Source: Treponema sp. UBA4232
GTDB lineage: Bacteria; Spirochaetota; Spirochaetia; Treponematales; Treponemataceae
Length of the DNA: 16,398 nt
Assembly (NCBI GenBank): GCA_002396325.1
Contig: DGXM01000221.1
Span: 1-16,398, forward strand
Reading direction: 5' to 3'
Shown here: in pieces, positions 7,258 through 13,388 of the stretch
Position numbering within the stretch: the stretch's first letter is position 1
How the letters are laid out: every line of letters starts with the position of its first letter
Position numbers and translations under genes: made by a program
The notes under the pieces: generated by a model
The model's input: the letters and a program-made list of their open reading frames with translations, nothing else
Databases searched by the model: none
What the model was told of the DNA's origin: nothing

Positions 7258-8769
7258 ATGAAAGCAAAAGAAATCTTTTTTAAGTATCATACTCTTTTTT
7301 ACGGATTGATTTGTCTTCTTGCGAACATTCTTGCCGTATTAACAAGTGATTTCACGAACCTTCCATTGCCCGACAATGAACCTCTCAGACAATGGAATGT
7401 GTTTATAAGCTCTCATTCATTTTTGGTTAATATTCTGGGAACATTCAGCTATATAGTACCGGTTGTACTCTGCGTTCTGCATACATTCAAATATGCCAAG
7501 TATCCTGACGGAGAAAACAAAATCAAATTCAATGTCCAACTTCCGGGGGCCTTCGCTATACGCGGAATAAGCGGATGGATTTCAAATTTTTTTCTCGAAT
7601 TTATAATTTTGATATATTTGAAAACAACGCAGAATTTTGATATCACTTTTATTTTCATTTCAACAACCACATCGTATATTTTTCTCTCCATGATTTCTTT
7701 CACACTGATTTATTTTTCGCTTGAAACATTAAACCGCAATGTCGTTTTGCCGCATCTTTATCCTGACGGAAATATTTCAGGCACCGCCCGAATGTCATTA
7801 TCTTCCATCAAAAATATGTTCCTGTTTTATTTTTTCTCGGCAGCGGTCTTTCCGGCTTCATTCCTGGGAATCAGACTTTTCTTTACCAAGCGGTATAATA
7901 TGCAGCTTCCAAATTATCATGATTTTATTTTCACATTTTTTCTCTTGCTTCTTGGACTTGCGCTGACGATTCTGTTCATCAATTTTTTCCAAAAACCGCT
8001 TGAAAAATTGACATACTCGGCGAATGAAATTTCCAAAAGCAATTACGACTGCAAAACAGTCATCTGTTCAAATGATGAGATGGGAATTCTTGGAGACAGT
8101 TTCAATGTAATGGCAAAATCTCTCAAAGAAAAAGAATTCATGCGTGACACTTTCGGGAAGATTGTGACTCCGCAGGTGCGCGATTATCTTCTCGGAGGAA
8201 ATGTTGCCCTCGGAGGAGAGACTCTTGATGTAACGGTTATGTTCTGCGATATCCGGGGGTTCACAAGTATGTCTGAAAATATGGAGCCTCAAAAAATCGT
8301 CATGCTGCTGAATGAATATTTTACAGGCCTTGAAAAATGTATAACTGCGCGCAATGGAGTAATCAACAAATATATCGGGGATGCGGTGATGGCGTTATTC
8401 GGAGCGCCAATCCGTTCATCGACTCACGCGAATGATGCATTCGAAGCCGCACTGGATATGAGGAAAGCCCTTGTGGATATCAACAGTAAATTTTCCGAGA
8501 TGGGGTTTCCTCAGGTAAGATTCGGCATAGGACTTCACTCGGGACCTGTCCTCGCTGGAAACATCGGAGCCATAAACCGGATGGAATATACCGTAATTGG
8601 AGATACAGTGAATACCGCCAGCAGAATAGAAGGCTTGTGCAAATACTACAAAACCGATCTGCTGATTTCGCAAAGTACGGCATCCATGATTGAAAACAAG
8701 AACTTGAGATTTATCGACGATGCGGAAATAAGAGGACGTGTGGAGAAAGTCAAACTCTTCAGCAGGTGA
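7258..8769 (+). CDS. Membrane-bound class III adenylate cyclase
   Basis: This protein probably makes cAMP from ATP at the inner membrane. It has 503 residues from ATG 7258; an in-frame ATG at 7180 would run through the promoter and lacks a ribosome binding site. About six hydrophobic segments occupy residues 11-242 (for example 11-28, 55-75, 110-121, 128-153, 187-209, 222-243). A HAMP-like stretch follows (about 244-297), and the cyclase catalytic domain lies at about 320-500. Metal-binding aspartates are D331 (MFCDIRGFTSMSE) and D375 (INKYIGDAVMALFG). K371 and T445 (YTVIGDTVNTASR) are in the positions that select adenine over guanine, and N452 and R456 are the transition-state residues, so all catalytic residues are present. 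It is divergent from the sensor operon. There is no ribosome binding site before the ATG, and translation may be leaderless. Adenylate rather than guanylate activity is a prediction from K371/T445. Confidence 0.9.
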   Translation: MKAKEIFFKYHTLFYGLICLLANILAVLTSDFTNLPLPDNEPLRQWNVFISSHSFLVNILGTFSYIVPVVLCVLHTFKYAKYPDGENKIKFNVQLPGAFAIRGISGWISNFFLEFIILIYLKTTQNFDITFIFISTTTSYIFLSMISFTLIYFSLETLNRNVVLPHLYPDGNISGTARMSLSSIKNMFLFYFFSAAVFPASFLGIRLFFTKRYNMQLPNYHDFIFTFFLLLLGLALTILFINFFQKPLEKLTYSANEISKSNYDCKTVICSNDEMGILGDSFNVMAKSLKEKEFMRDTFGKIVTPQVRDYLLGGNVALGGETLDVTVMFCDIRGFTSMSENMEPQKIVMLLNEYFTGLEKCITARNGVINKYIGDAVMALFGAPIRSSTHANDAFEAALDMRKALVDINSKFSEMGFPQVRFGIGLHSGPVLAGNIGAINRMEYTVIGDTVNTASRIEGLCKYYKTDLLISQSTASMIENKNLRFIDDAEIRGRVEKVKLFSR

Positions 8770-8824
8770 TGACAGCTTCTTTTTTCAAAACAATTTCAAT
8801 CAACTGACGGTCATATTCTCTATA
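8770..8824 (+). other. Short intergenic stretch without a recognisable terminator
   Basis: Between the cyclase stop and the GH5 promoter I see no hairpin followed by a T run. Some read-through from the cyclase gene into the GH5 operon is therefore possible. Confidence 0.4.
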
Positions 8825-8853
8825 TTGCTTTTTAACAGGAAGAATGTTAAAAT
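8825..8853 (+). promoter_or_regulatory. Predicted promoter of the GH5-EIIC operon
   Basis: TTGCTT (8825-8830), an exact 17-base spacer, then TAAAAT (8848-8853, five of six) with TG one base ahead. Transcription would start near 8860. This rules against the in-frame ATG at 8844 as gene start and supports the ATG at 8901. Confidence 0.6.
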
Positions 8854-8900
8854 CGATGGATAGGATTTGTTTTAAGCGATTCATTCCTAAGGGGGACGAT

Positions 8901-9914
8901 ATGAAAAAATCATTTCTGTTGACTGGACTGGCATTTGTTCTGTTTGCCGCACTTGTTTTGGTTTCATGCGGAAATGGCGGAAAAAGAAAAATATTTGACG
9001 ACGGGCTTACACCTGTTGAACGCTATGGAGCACTTCAAGTTGCAGGCTCAAAACTTTGCGACAAGAATGGAAAGCCCGTACAGCTCTGCGGAATGAGTTC
9101 ACACGGATTGCAGTGGTACGGAAAATTCGCAAATAAAGATGTAATCAAATGGCTTAGAGATGATTGGAATGCAGATTTGTGGAGGGCCGCTCTTTATACA
9201 AATCCGTATACCCAGAATAAAAATCTAGGCACCAAAGTCACAGACTCGATTGATGCCGCCATAGAATTGGGAATGTATGTCATTGTTGACTGGCACGTTC
9301 TTGATGAGCATGATCCGCTTCTCAAGGCTGATGATGCAGAAATTTTCTTCGATATGATTTCCTCGAAGTATGCAAACGTTCCAAACATCATTTATGAAAT
9401 TTGCAATGAACCGAATTCGGATTCAGTCACTTGGAACGACAACATCAAACCTTATGCCGAAAGAATAATTCCCGTCATCAGGAAAAACTGCGACAACATC
9501 ATCGTTGTAGGAACTCCCAATTGGAGCGGCGATTTAATCTCTCCGGCGGAAAATCCAATCACCGGACAGAAAAACATAATGTATACTTTGCATTTCTATG
9601 CAGGAACACATGGAGAAGATTATCGAAGGCAGATTACAACTGCAAATAAAAAAGGCCTCGCTGTATTTGTTACTGAATGGGGAACAACAAAGGCAAGCGG
9701 CGACGGCGGAGTTTTTGAAAAAGAAACTCTTGAATGGACAAAATTCCTTGCAAAAAAGCAAATCTCATGGGCAAACTGGTCGGTCAACAACAAGGGAGAG
9801 GATTCCGGTGTTTTGAAATACAACAAAGACAAACGGGCTGAAGGCGGATGGAAAGACGAGGATTTGCAACCATCCGGAATTCTTGTAAGACAGATTTTGC
9901 GCGGCGAAAAATAA
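8901..9914 (+). CDS. GH5 family (subfamily 2-like) endo-beta-1,4-glucanase lipoprotein
   Basis: This enzyme hydrolyses internal beta-1,4-glucan bonds, as in cellulose or mixed-linkage glucan. It has 337 residues from ATG 8901, preceded by GGGGG at 8891-8895. A lipoprotein signal ends in LVSC with C23 as the lipidation site, so it is probably anchored to a membrane facing outward. After a short linker, the catalytic barrel (about 40-335) carries the GH5_2 hallmark MSSHGLQWYGKF, WLRDDW, VIVDWH, acid/base E170 in IYEICNEPN, HFYAGTHG (231-238), nucleophile E259 in VFVTEWGT, and ISWANW. It resembles Bacillus Cel5A along the whole catalytic domain. No carbohydrate-binding module is present, so this is a compact single-domain enzyme. 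The next gene, a PTS EIIC, begins at the base after its stop codon, so the two are almost certainly co-translated. Confidence 0.93.
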   Translation: MKKSFLLTGLAFVLFAALVLVSCGNGGKRKIFDDGLTPVERYGALQVAGSKLCDKNGKPVQLCGMSSHGLQWYGKFANKDVIKWLRDDWNADLWRAALYTNPYTQNKNLGTKVTDSIDAAIELGMYVIVDWHVLDEHDPLLKADDAEIFFDMISSKYANVPNIIYEICNEPNSDSVTWNDNIKPYAERIIPVIRKNCDNIIVVGTPNWSGDLISPAENPITGQKNIMYTLHFYAGTHGEDYRRQITTANKKGLAVFVTEWGTTKASGDGGVFEKETLEWTKFLAKKQISWANWSVNNKGEDSGVLKYNKDKRAEGGWKDEDLQPSGILVRQILRGEK

Positions 9915-11012
9915 ATGAGTTACAATAAAAGCGGGTGGAAGAAGGTCATCGAACAGATTACGGGATTGTTTCTTCCAATTATAAATTACCTTACTGCGGC
10001 GAGCATTTTGAAAAGCGTTGTCATTCTGCTTGCCCAGTTTCATGTACTTGACGTAAACGGCGGAGTCTACAAAATCTTATTTGCGGCTTCCGATGGTTTT
10101 TTCTATTTTCTTCCGTTTTTCCTTGCGGTCACTGCATCAAAACAATGGAAAACCGATTTATTCATTTCTCTTTTGATTCCGGTTGCAATGCTCTACCCCG
10201 ACATAACCGCAATTCTGGAAAATGGAAAACAGCTTTCATTCATTGGTCTTCCAATTCTTCCGGCAATCTATCACTCAAGTGTGATTCCAGTTCTTATGGC
10301 CGTGGGACTTCTGCATTTCGTTGAGATTCCATGTGACAAATGGATTCCTGCATCGATAAGAAGTTTTTTAAAGCCGATAATCTGCTGCCTGATTGTGGTT
10401 CCCTGCACATTTCTTTTGTTCGGTCCTATCGGCGGCTGGATTGGAAATGCACTTACAGGAGTGTTCGACGTTCTTTATAATTGGAACCCGGTTGTTGCGG
10501 GGGCCTTTATGGGATTTGTGATTCAGCCGATGGTTGTTGTGGGGGCGCAGTGGAGCATTGTACCTGTGAGTATTGCTGCAATCACCAGCACAGGGCACGA
10601 TGTCATAATGCCGCTTTTGTGCGGTGCTGTTTACGGTCAGTGTGGAACGTGTCTTGCACTGGCTTTGATTACGAAGGAAAAATCAGAGAGGTCTGTGATG
10701 TTCCAGGCGAGCCTTTCCTGTGCACTCGGAGTTACGGAGCCTGCTCTTTTCGGTGTGACGGTCGCCAGACCAAGAGCCATGCTTAGTGCCTGTTTTGCAG
10801 GGGCAGTAGGTGGTGCGATTGCAGGATTCGGACGTGCACAATGTTCGACTTTCGCATTTCCAAGTCTGGTCACAAGCGTTGCTTTTGCAGGTCCCGGATT
10901 TGCAATGTTTCTTTTGTCAATTCCAACTGGTTTTCTTGTTTCTTTTGTCGTCACATTTCTTCAGAGAAGGTATTTTCAGCGGGCGGACAATTCAAAAACA
11001 GCGGAACAATAA
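9915..11012 (+). CDS. Orphan PTS EIIC membrane protein, glucose/beta-glucoside superfamily
   Basis: This is a 365-residue integral membrane protein of the PTS_EIIC family, the sugar-translocating part of a phosphotransferase permease. Landmarks are FLPIINYLTAASILKSV (19-35), DGFFYFLPFFLAVTASKQW (60-78), the beta-glucoside-type YHSSVIPVL (119-127), GHDVIMPLLCG (227-237) and GVTEPALFGV (272-281, the conserved EIIC motif). It consists of EIIC alone: there is no EIIB phospho-cysteine domain and no EIIA, although BglF-type proteins carry all three in about 620 residues. The GMHW motif usual before GVTEPALFG reads GAQW (210-213), so the His is replaced by Gln at 212. Its ATG follows the cellulase TAA directly and has only a weak ribosome binding site, which implies coupling. 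It could use EIIB/EIIA from elsewhere, or act as a facilitator or sensor; a beta-glucoside ligand is inferred from the operon. Confidence 0.85.
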   Translation: MSYNKSGWKKVIEQITGLFLPIINYLTAASILKSVVILLAQFHVLDVNGGVYKILFAASDGFFYFLPFFLAVTASKQWKTDLFISLLIPVAMLYPDITAILENGKQLSFIGLPILPAIYHSSVIPVLMAVGLLHFVEIPCDKWIPASIRSFLKPIICCLIVVPCTFLLFGPIGGWIGNALTGVFDVLYNWNPVVAGAFMGFVIQPMVVVGAQWSIVPVSIAAITSTGHDVIMPLLCGAVYGQCGTCLALALITKEKSERSVMFQASLSCALGVTEPALFGVTVARPRAMLSACFAGAVGGAIAGFGRAQCSTFAFPSLVTSVAFAGPGFAMFLLSIPTGFLVSFVVTFLQRRYFQRADNSKTAEQ

Positions 11013-11016
11013 ACTT

Positions 11017-11055
11017 AAAAAAATCCCTGGACTTGAAAGACATACCGGGGATTTT
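11017..11055. terminator. Bidirectional terminator between EIIC and the AlkD-like gene
   Basis: AAAATCCCTGG (11020-11030) pairs with CCGGGGATTTT (11045-11055) over 11 positions, one a T-G wobble, around a 14-base loop. A run of seven A at 11017-11023 gives seven T after the hairpin on the minus strand. The plus strand has TTTT at the stem end. It lies between two convergent stop codons (11012 and 11070) and can serve both genes. Confidence 0.8.
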
Positions 11056-11069
11056 CTCCAAGGATGCGG

Positions 11070-11762
11070 TTAAATTATAAAACTTGAAGACTTCAATTCT
11101 TGAAGATATTTTTTGTGCTCCTCGGTGACTCGAAAACTTTCGCATGCTTTTTGAATTGTTTTTTTATGAGTCCAGTCATCCAACTGATGATTTTCAATTA
11201 TGGGGATAGACGCATCCCATTGTTTTGCAAGTGCGGTTGCCATATACCATGCGACTTCCATCCTTACATAATATTCACCGCTGCGTACGGACTTCACTTT
11301 TTCCAAATATTCTTGTTTGAAATCCTCATCAAGAAAATGCCGCATCAACATTCCGATTCCAAAACGCACTGTATATGTGTGTTCTGATTTTATCCATTTG
11401 TCAATGAAGGGGAGAAGAGCCTTTTTGTTTTTTGAAAAACATTTTGGGGAGGTCTGATCACAGGTCGCCCAGTTGTCAATGAATGGAAGAAATTTTTCCA
11501 GTTCCTTTATGCAGGTGTCAAAATCTTTTATTTGCGAAATCAAAAATCCGTGGAGCTGATTCTCATCGAAATATTTATGCGGAAGCTCTGCGAAGAATTT
11601 TTCAACACATGGATCATCCTTCAAATCTGCGGCAATTTTTTTTAAAGCGGGAGTTCTCACGCCGATGACGGGAATTTCTTTTTCTGAAGGAATGAGTTTT
11701 ATCTGAAAAGATGCGTATTGTTTGTCTTCATATTTTTTCAGAATATCAATTATTTTTTTCAT
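11070..11762 (-). CDS. AlkD-like DNA alkylation repair glycosylase (HEAT-like repeats)
   Basis: This is a cytoplasmic DNA repair protein of the AlkC/AlkD family (PF08713), 230 residues, close to the usual length. Enzymes of this group remove 3- and 7-alkylpurines by holding DNA in a concave helical-repeat surface. The segments NWATCDQ (W98, D102), TVRFGIGML (R133) and VAWYMATALAKQW (W172) match Trp109, Asp113, Arg148 and Trp187 of Bacillus cereus AlkD as I recall them, with the same spacing W-to-D and R-to-W; so the active site looks intact. The early segment VIGVRTPALKKIA (32-44) is also typical. The start ATG 11762 has AGGAGA five bases ahead. It is last in a minus-strand row of three genes, 78 bases after the histidine phosphatase, with a possible attenuating terminator between them. 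Its function is unrelated to the sugar genes around it. Confidence 0.88.
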   Translation of the reverse strand: MKKIIDILKKYEDKQYASFQIKLIPSEKEIPVIGVRTPALKKIAADLKDDPCVEKFFAELPHKYFDENQLHGFLISQIKDFDTCIKELEKFLPFIDNWATCDQTSPKCFSKNKKALLPFIDKWIKSEHTYTVRFGIGMLMRHFLDEDFKQEYLEKVKSVRSGEYYVRMEVAWYMATALAKQWDASIPIIENHQLDDWTHKKTIQKACESFRVTEEHKKYLQELKSSSFII

Positions 11763-11783
11763 TTAATCTCCTGTGTGCGGCTT

Positions 11784-11811
11784 AAAAATCATCAATGCGA
11801 AAACATGATGA
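11784..11811 (-). terminator. Weak terminator between the phosphatase and AlkD-like genes
   Basis: On the minus strand TCATCA (11811-11806) pairs with TGATGA (11794-11789) around an 11-base loop, followed directly by five T (11788-11784). The stem is short and AT-rich, so termination is probably partial and would lower AlkD expression relative to the genes upstream. Confidence 0.5.
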
Positions 11812-11840
11812 ACATTTCCTAAAATCATTCAATATCACTT

Positions 11841-12392
11841 TCAGCACAAGCGCATCAGTTTGCAGTTCTCGATTCCTTCACTCCAGAATTTTTCTATCGG
11901 AAGATTTTTTTTCTGACACACTATGCTGGAATTCATTGCACCGTGCCCGACGATTAAAACATCTTTTCCCAATTCCAAAAGAGGGTCTACTTTTTCACGA
12001 AGAAATTCTCCCGTGCGTTTGAACAAATCCTCGAAGCTTTCTCCTCCTTCAACCGGTTCTGTATATTTTTCGGGATGAAGAAAAAGATTTTTAATGGGAC
12101 AGTCCGGAAGCTTGAACACATGGGCAGCACCCTCATAAACTCCGTAGCACATTTCAAGCAGGCGTTCATCATATTCAATCGGAACATTTCTTCCATGCAA
12201 AAGGATTTCCGCTGTTTCTCTGGCACGCACAAGTGGAGAACAAAAGCAGATGTCGAAATTGATGTCTTTATAATCCTCTGCGGCTTTGCGGGCCATTCTC
12301 CGTCCTTCATCGTTCAGAGGTATGTCCGTTCTTCCCTGAAGTCTGTGGATTGCATTCCAATCTGTTTTTCCGTGCCTGATGATGTAAAGCAT
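11841..12392 (-). CDS. Histidine phosphatase family protein (phosphoglycerate mutase-like)
   Basis: This is a cytoplasmic phosphatase of the branch 1 histidine phosphatase superfamily, 183 residues. The catalytic set is complete: RHG with nucleophile H7 (R6-H7-G8), R56 in SPLVRARETAEI, the proton donor E80 in ERLLEMCYGVYEG, and H150 in LIVGHGAMN. The short length and the missing insertion loops favour the CobC/GpmB-like phosphatases over true cofactor-dependent phosphoglycerate mutases. The substrate cannot be read from the sequence; small phosphate esters (sugar phosphates, nucleotides, cofactor precursors) are all possible. The start ATG 12392 has AGGA eight bases ahead and lies 35 bases after the TraX-family gene, so the two are probably one transcript. 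A perfect 18-bp palindrome sits in that gap. Family is firm, specific role unknown. Confidence 0.88.
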   Translation of the reverse strand: MLYIIRHGKTDWNAIHRLQGRTDIPLNDEGRRMARKAAEDYKDINFDICFCSPLVRARETAEILLHGRNVPIEYDERLLEMCYGVYEGAAHVFKLPDCPIKNLFLHPEKYTEPVEGGESFEDLFKRTGEFLREKVDPLLELGKDVLIVGHGAMNSSIVCQKKNLPIEKFWSEGIENCKLMRLC

Positions 12393-12418
12393 TGTTCTTG
12401 TCCTTTGTTTTCATTCTT

Positions 12419-12436
12419 ATTGTCTGATCAGACAAT
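12419..12436. repeat. Perfect 18-bp palindrome over the TraX-family stop codon
   Basis: ATTGTCTGATCAGACAAT reads the same on both strands with no central gap. It covers the last codons and stop of the TraX-family gene and lies 27-44 bases ahead of the phosphatase start. No T run follows on the minus strand, so it is not an obvious terminator. A dimeric regulator site is possible. Confidence 0.6.
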
Positions 12437-13216
12437 TGTTTTTATATTTCCGTTGACTGCAAGCCGCAGTATTCCGAGCAGAATCAAATGTCCCACATAA
12501 AAAAGATAGAAGAACCACTTCATTCCTTTCCATTTTCCACGCTGTCCGTTGTAGAAATGCATAAATGGCCAGACGATTATAATTCCATATTGAAGCAAAC
12601 CGTACACAACGTCAATTGCAAAACACCAGACTGCTGCATACATTGTGATGTAAGCCAGCATGCCGAGCATTTGATTTTTCAAATTTCCACGAAAGCGGAA
12701 AAGCATCAGACTGCACAGCACGGGAAAACAGGACCAGTCAGACGGAAAAGAAATCAGGCAGATTAAAATAATTGAGATTGTTTTCTGCCACTCTTTGAGT
12801 TTGAAGCCTCTTCGTTCATCGTCCTGAATGTACAATGCTGCCACTGCCCAAAACAAGGCCCACATTACACTAGTCTGATTCAGGAAAGAATTTTTAAATG
12901 GAATAAACGAAATCCCGAAGCAGAAATTGTATGCAAAGTGTGAGAGGATGGAAAAAATGAAAAGCCTCAGAAGATATTTTTTTAGATTCCGTGTGTGACA
13001 ATAACCTTCAACAATCATAAACCACATCATTGGTGCAGTGAGTCTTCCGATCAAATGGATTAAGATAAGCCACCATTCTTTTTGATAACCGGGCCACAGA
13101 TTCCATGCCAGATGATCAAGGAACATTGCCGAAACAGCAATCAGTTTCAATTGATTGCCTGTGAAGCCTGAAAAGTCCTTTTTTGTGTTTTCAACGGCTG
13201 TCTCGTTTCCCGTCAT
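12428..13216 (-). CDS. TraX-family integral membrane protein
   Basis: This protein of 262 residues belongs to the TraX family (PF05857), named for the F-plasmid protein that N-acetylates pilin. Chromosomal members are common in gut bacteria and their role is unknown. Landmarks are the N-terminal GNQLKLIAVSAMFLDHLAW (20-38, with the conserved DH), IGRLTAPMMWFMIVEGYCHTRN (56-77, with EGY and HTRN), KKYLLRLFIFSILSHFAYNF (79-98), and several further hydrophobic helices to about residue 250. The start ATG 13216 has GGAGA at a good distance and a promoter upstream. It heads a minus-strand row with the phosphatase and AlkD-like genes. No conjugation gene is near, so the TraX name should not be read as evidence of a plasmid or mobile element. 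Acyl transfer to a surface molecule is a guess from the family. Confidence 0.85.
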   Translation of the reverse strand: MTGNETAVENTKKDFSGFTGNQLKLIAVSAMFLDHLAWNLWPGYQKEWWLILIHLIGRLTAPMMWFMIVEGYCHTRNLKKYLLRLFIFSILSHFAYNFCFGISFIPFKNSFLNQTSVMWALFWAVAALYIQDDERRGFKLKEWQKTISIILICLISFPSDWSCFPVLCSLMLFRFRGNLKNQMLGMLAYITMYAAVWCFAIDVVYGLLQYGIIIVWPFMHFYNGQRGKWKGMKWFFYLFYVGHLILLGILRLAVNGNIKTIV

Positions 13217-13239
13217 AATAAAGTCTCCAAGTTTCTCAT

Positions 13240-13267
13240 ATTATATCGAAATTCTGAATGAATTCAA
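13240..13267 (-). promoter_or_regulatory. Predicted promoter of the TraX-family gene
   Basis: On the minus strand TTGAAT (13267-13262), a 16-base spacer and a perfect TATAAT (13245-13240). Transcription would start near 13233, giving a leader of about 17 bases that holds the GGAGA ribosome binding site. Confidence 0.6.
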
Positions 13268-13272
13268 TGGGT

Positions 13273-13331
13273 GAAAAACTCAAAGAAATCATGTTTTCTG
13301 CAAAACTGAACCTGTCAATTAGGAAAAACTC
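13273..13331 (+). repeat. Direct repeat GAAAAACTC upstream of the GH115 gene
   Basis: GAAAAACTC occurs at 13273-13281 and again at 13323-13331, exactly 50 bases apart (about five DNA turns). The downstream copy lies just ahead of where the GH115 -35 element should be. AraC-type regulators often bind direct repeats in this position, but nine A-rich bases can recur by chance. Confidence 0.3.
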
Positions 13332-13357
13332 TTTATGCACAAATCCCATAATAGATA

Positions 13358-13380
13358 TATAATGGAAGGGATATTATAAT
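13358..13380 (+). promoter_or_regulatory. Predicted GH115 promoter region with two TATAAT boxes
   Basis: Two perfect TATAAT hexamers (13358-13363 and 13375-13380) lie upstream of the GH115 start. I find no good -35 element at 16-19 bases from either. The upstream box would give a start near 13370 and a usable leader; the downstream one lies too close to the start codon for a normal leader. A weak -35 suggests an activator-dependent promoter. Confidence 0.5.
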
Positions 13381-13388
13381 CTGGGGCG

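Noticed and set aside
8844..8900. Upstream ATG extending the GH5 protein by 19 residues
   Set aside because: It lies inside the predicted promoter. The ATG at 8901 has a ribosome binding site and starts a clear lipoprotein signal.
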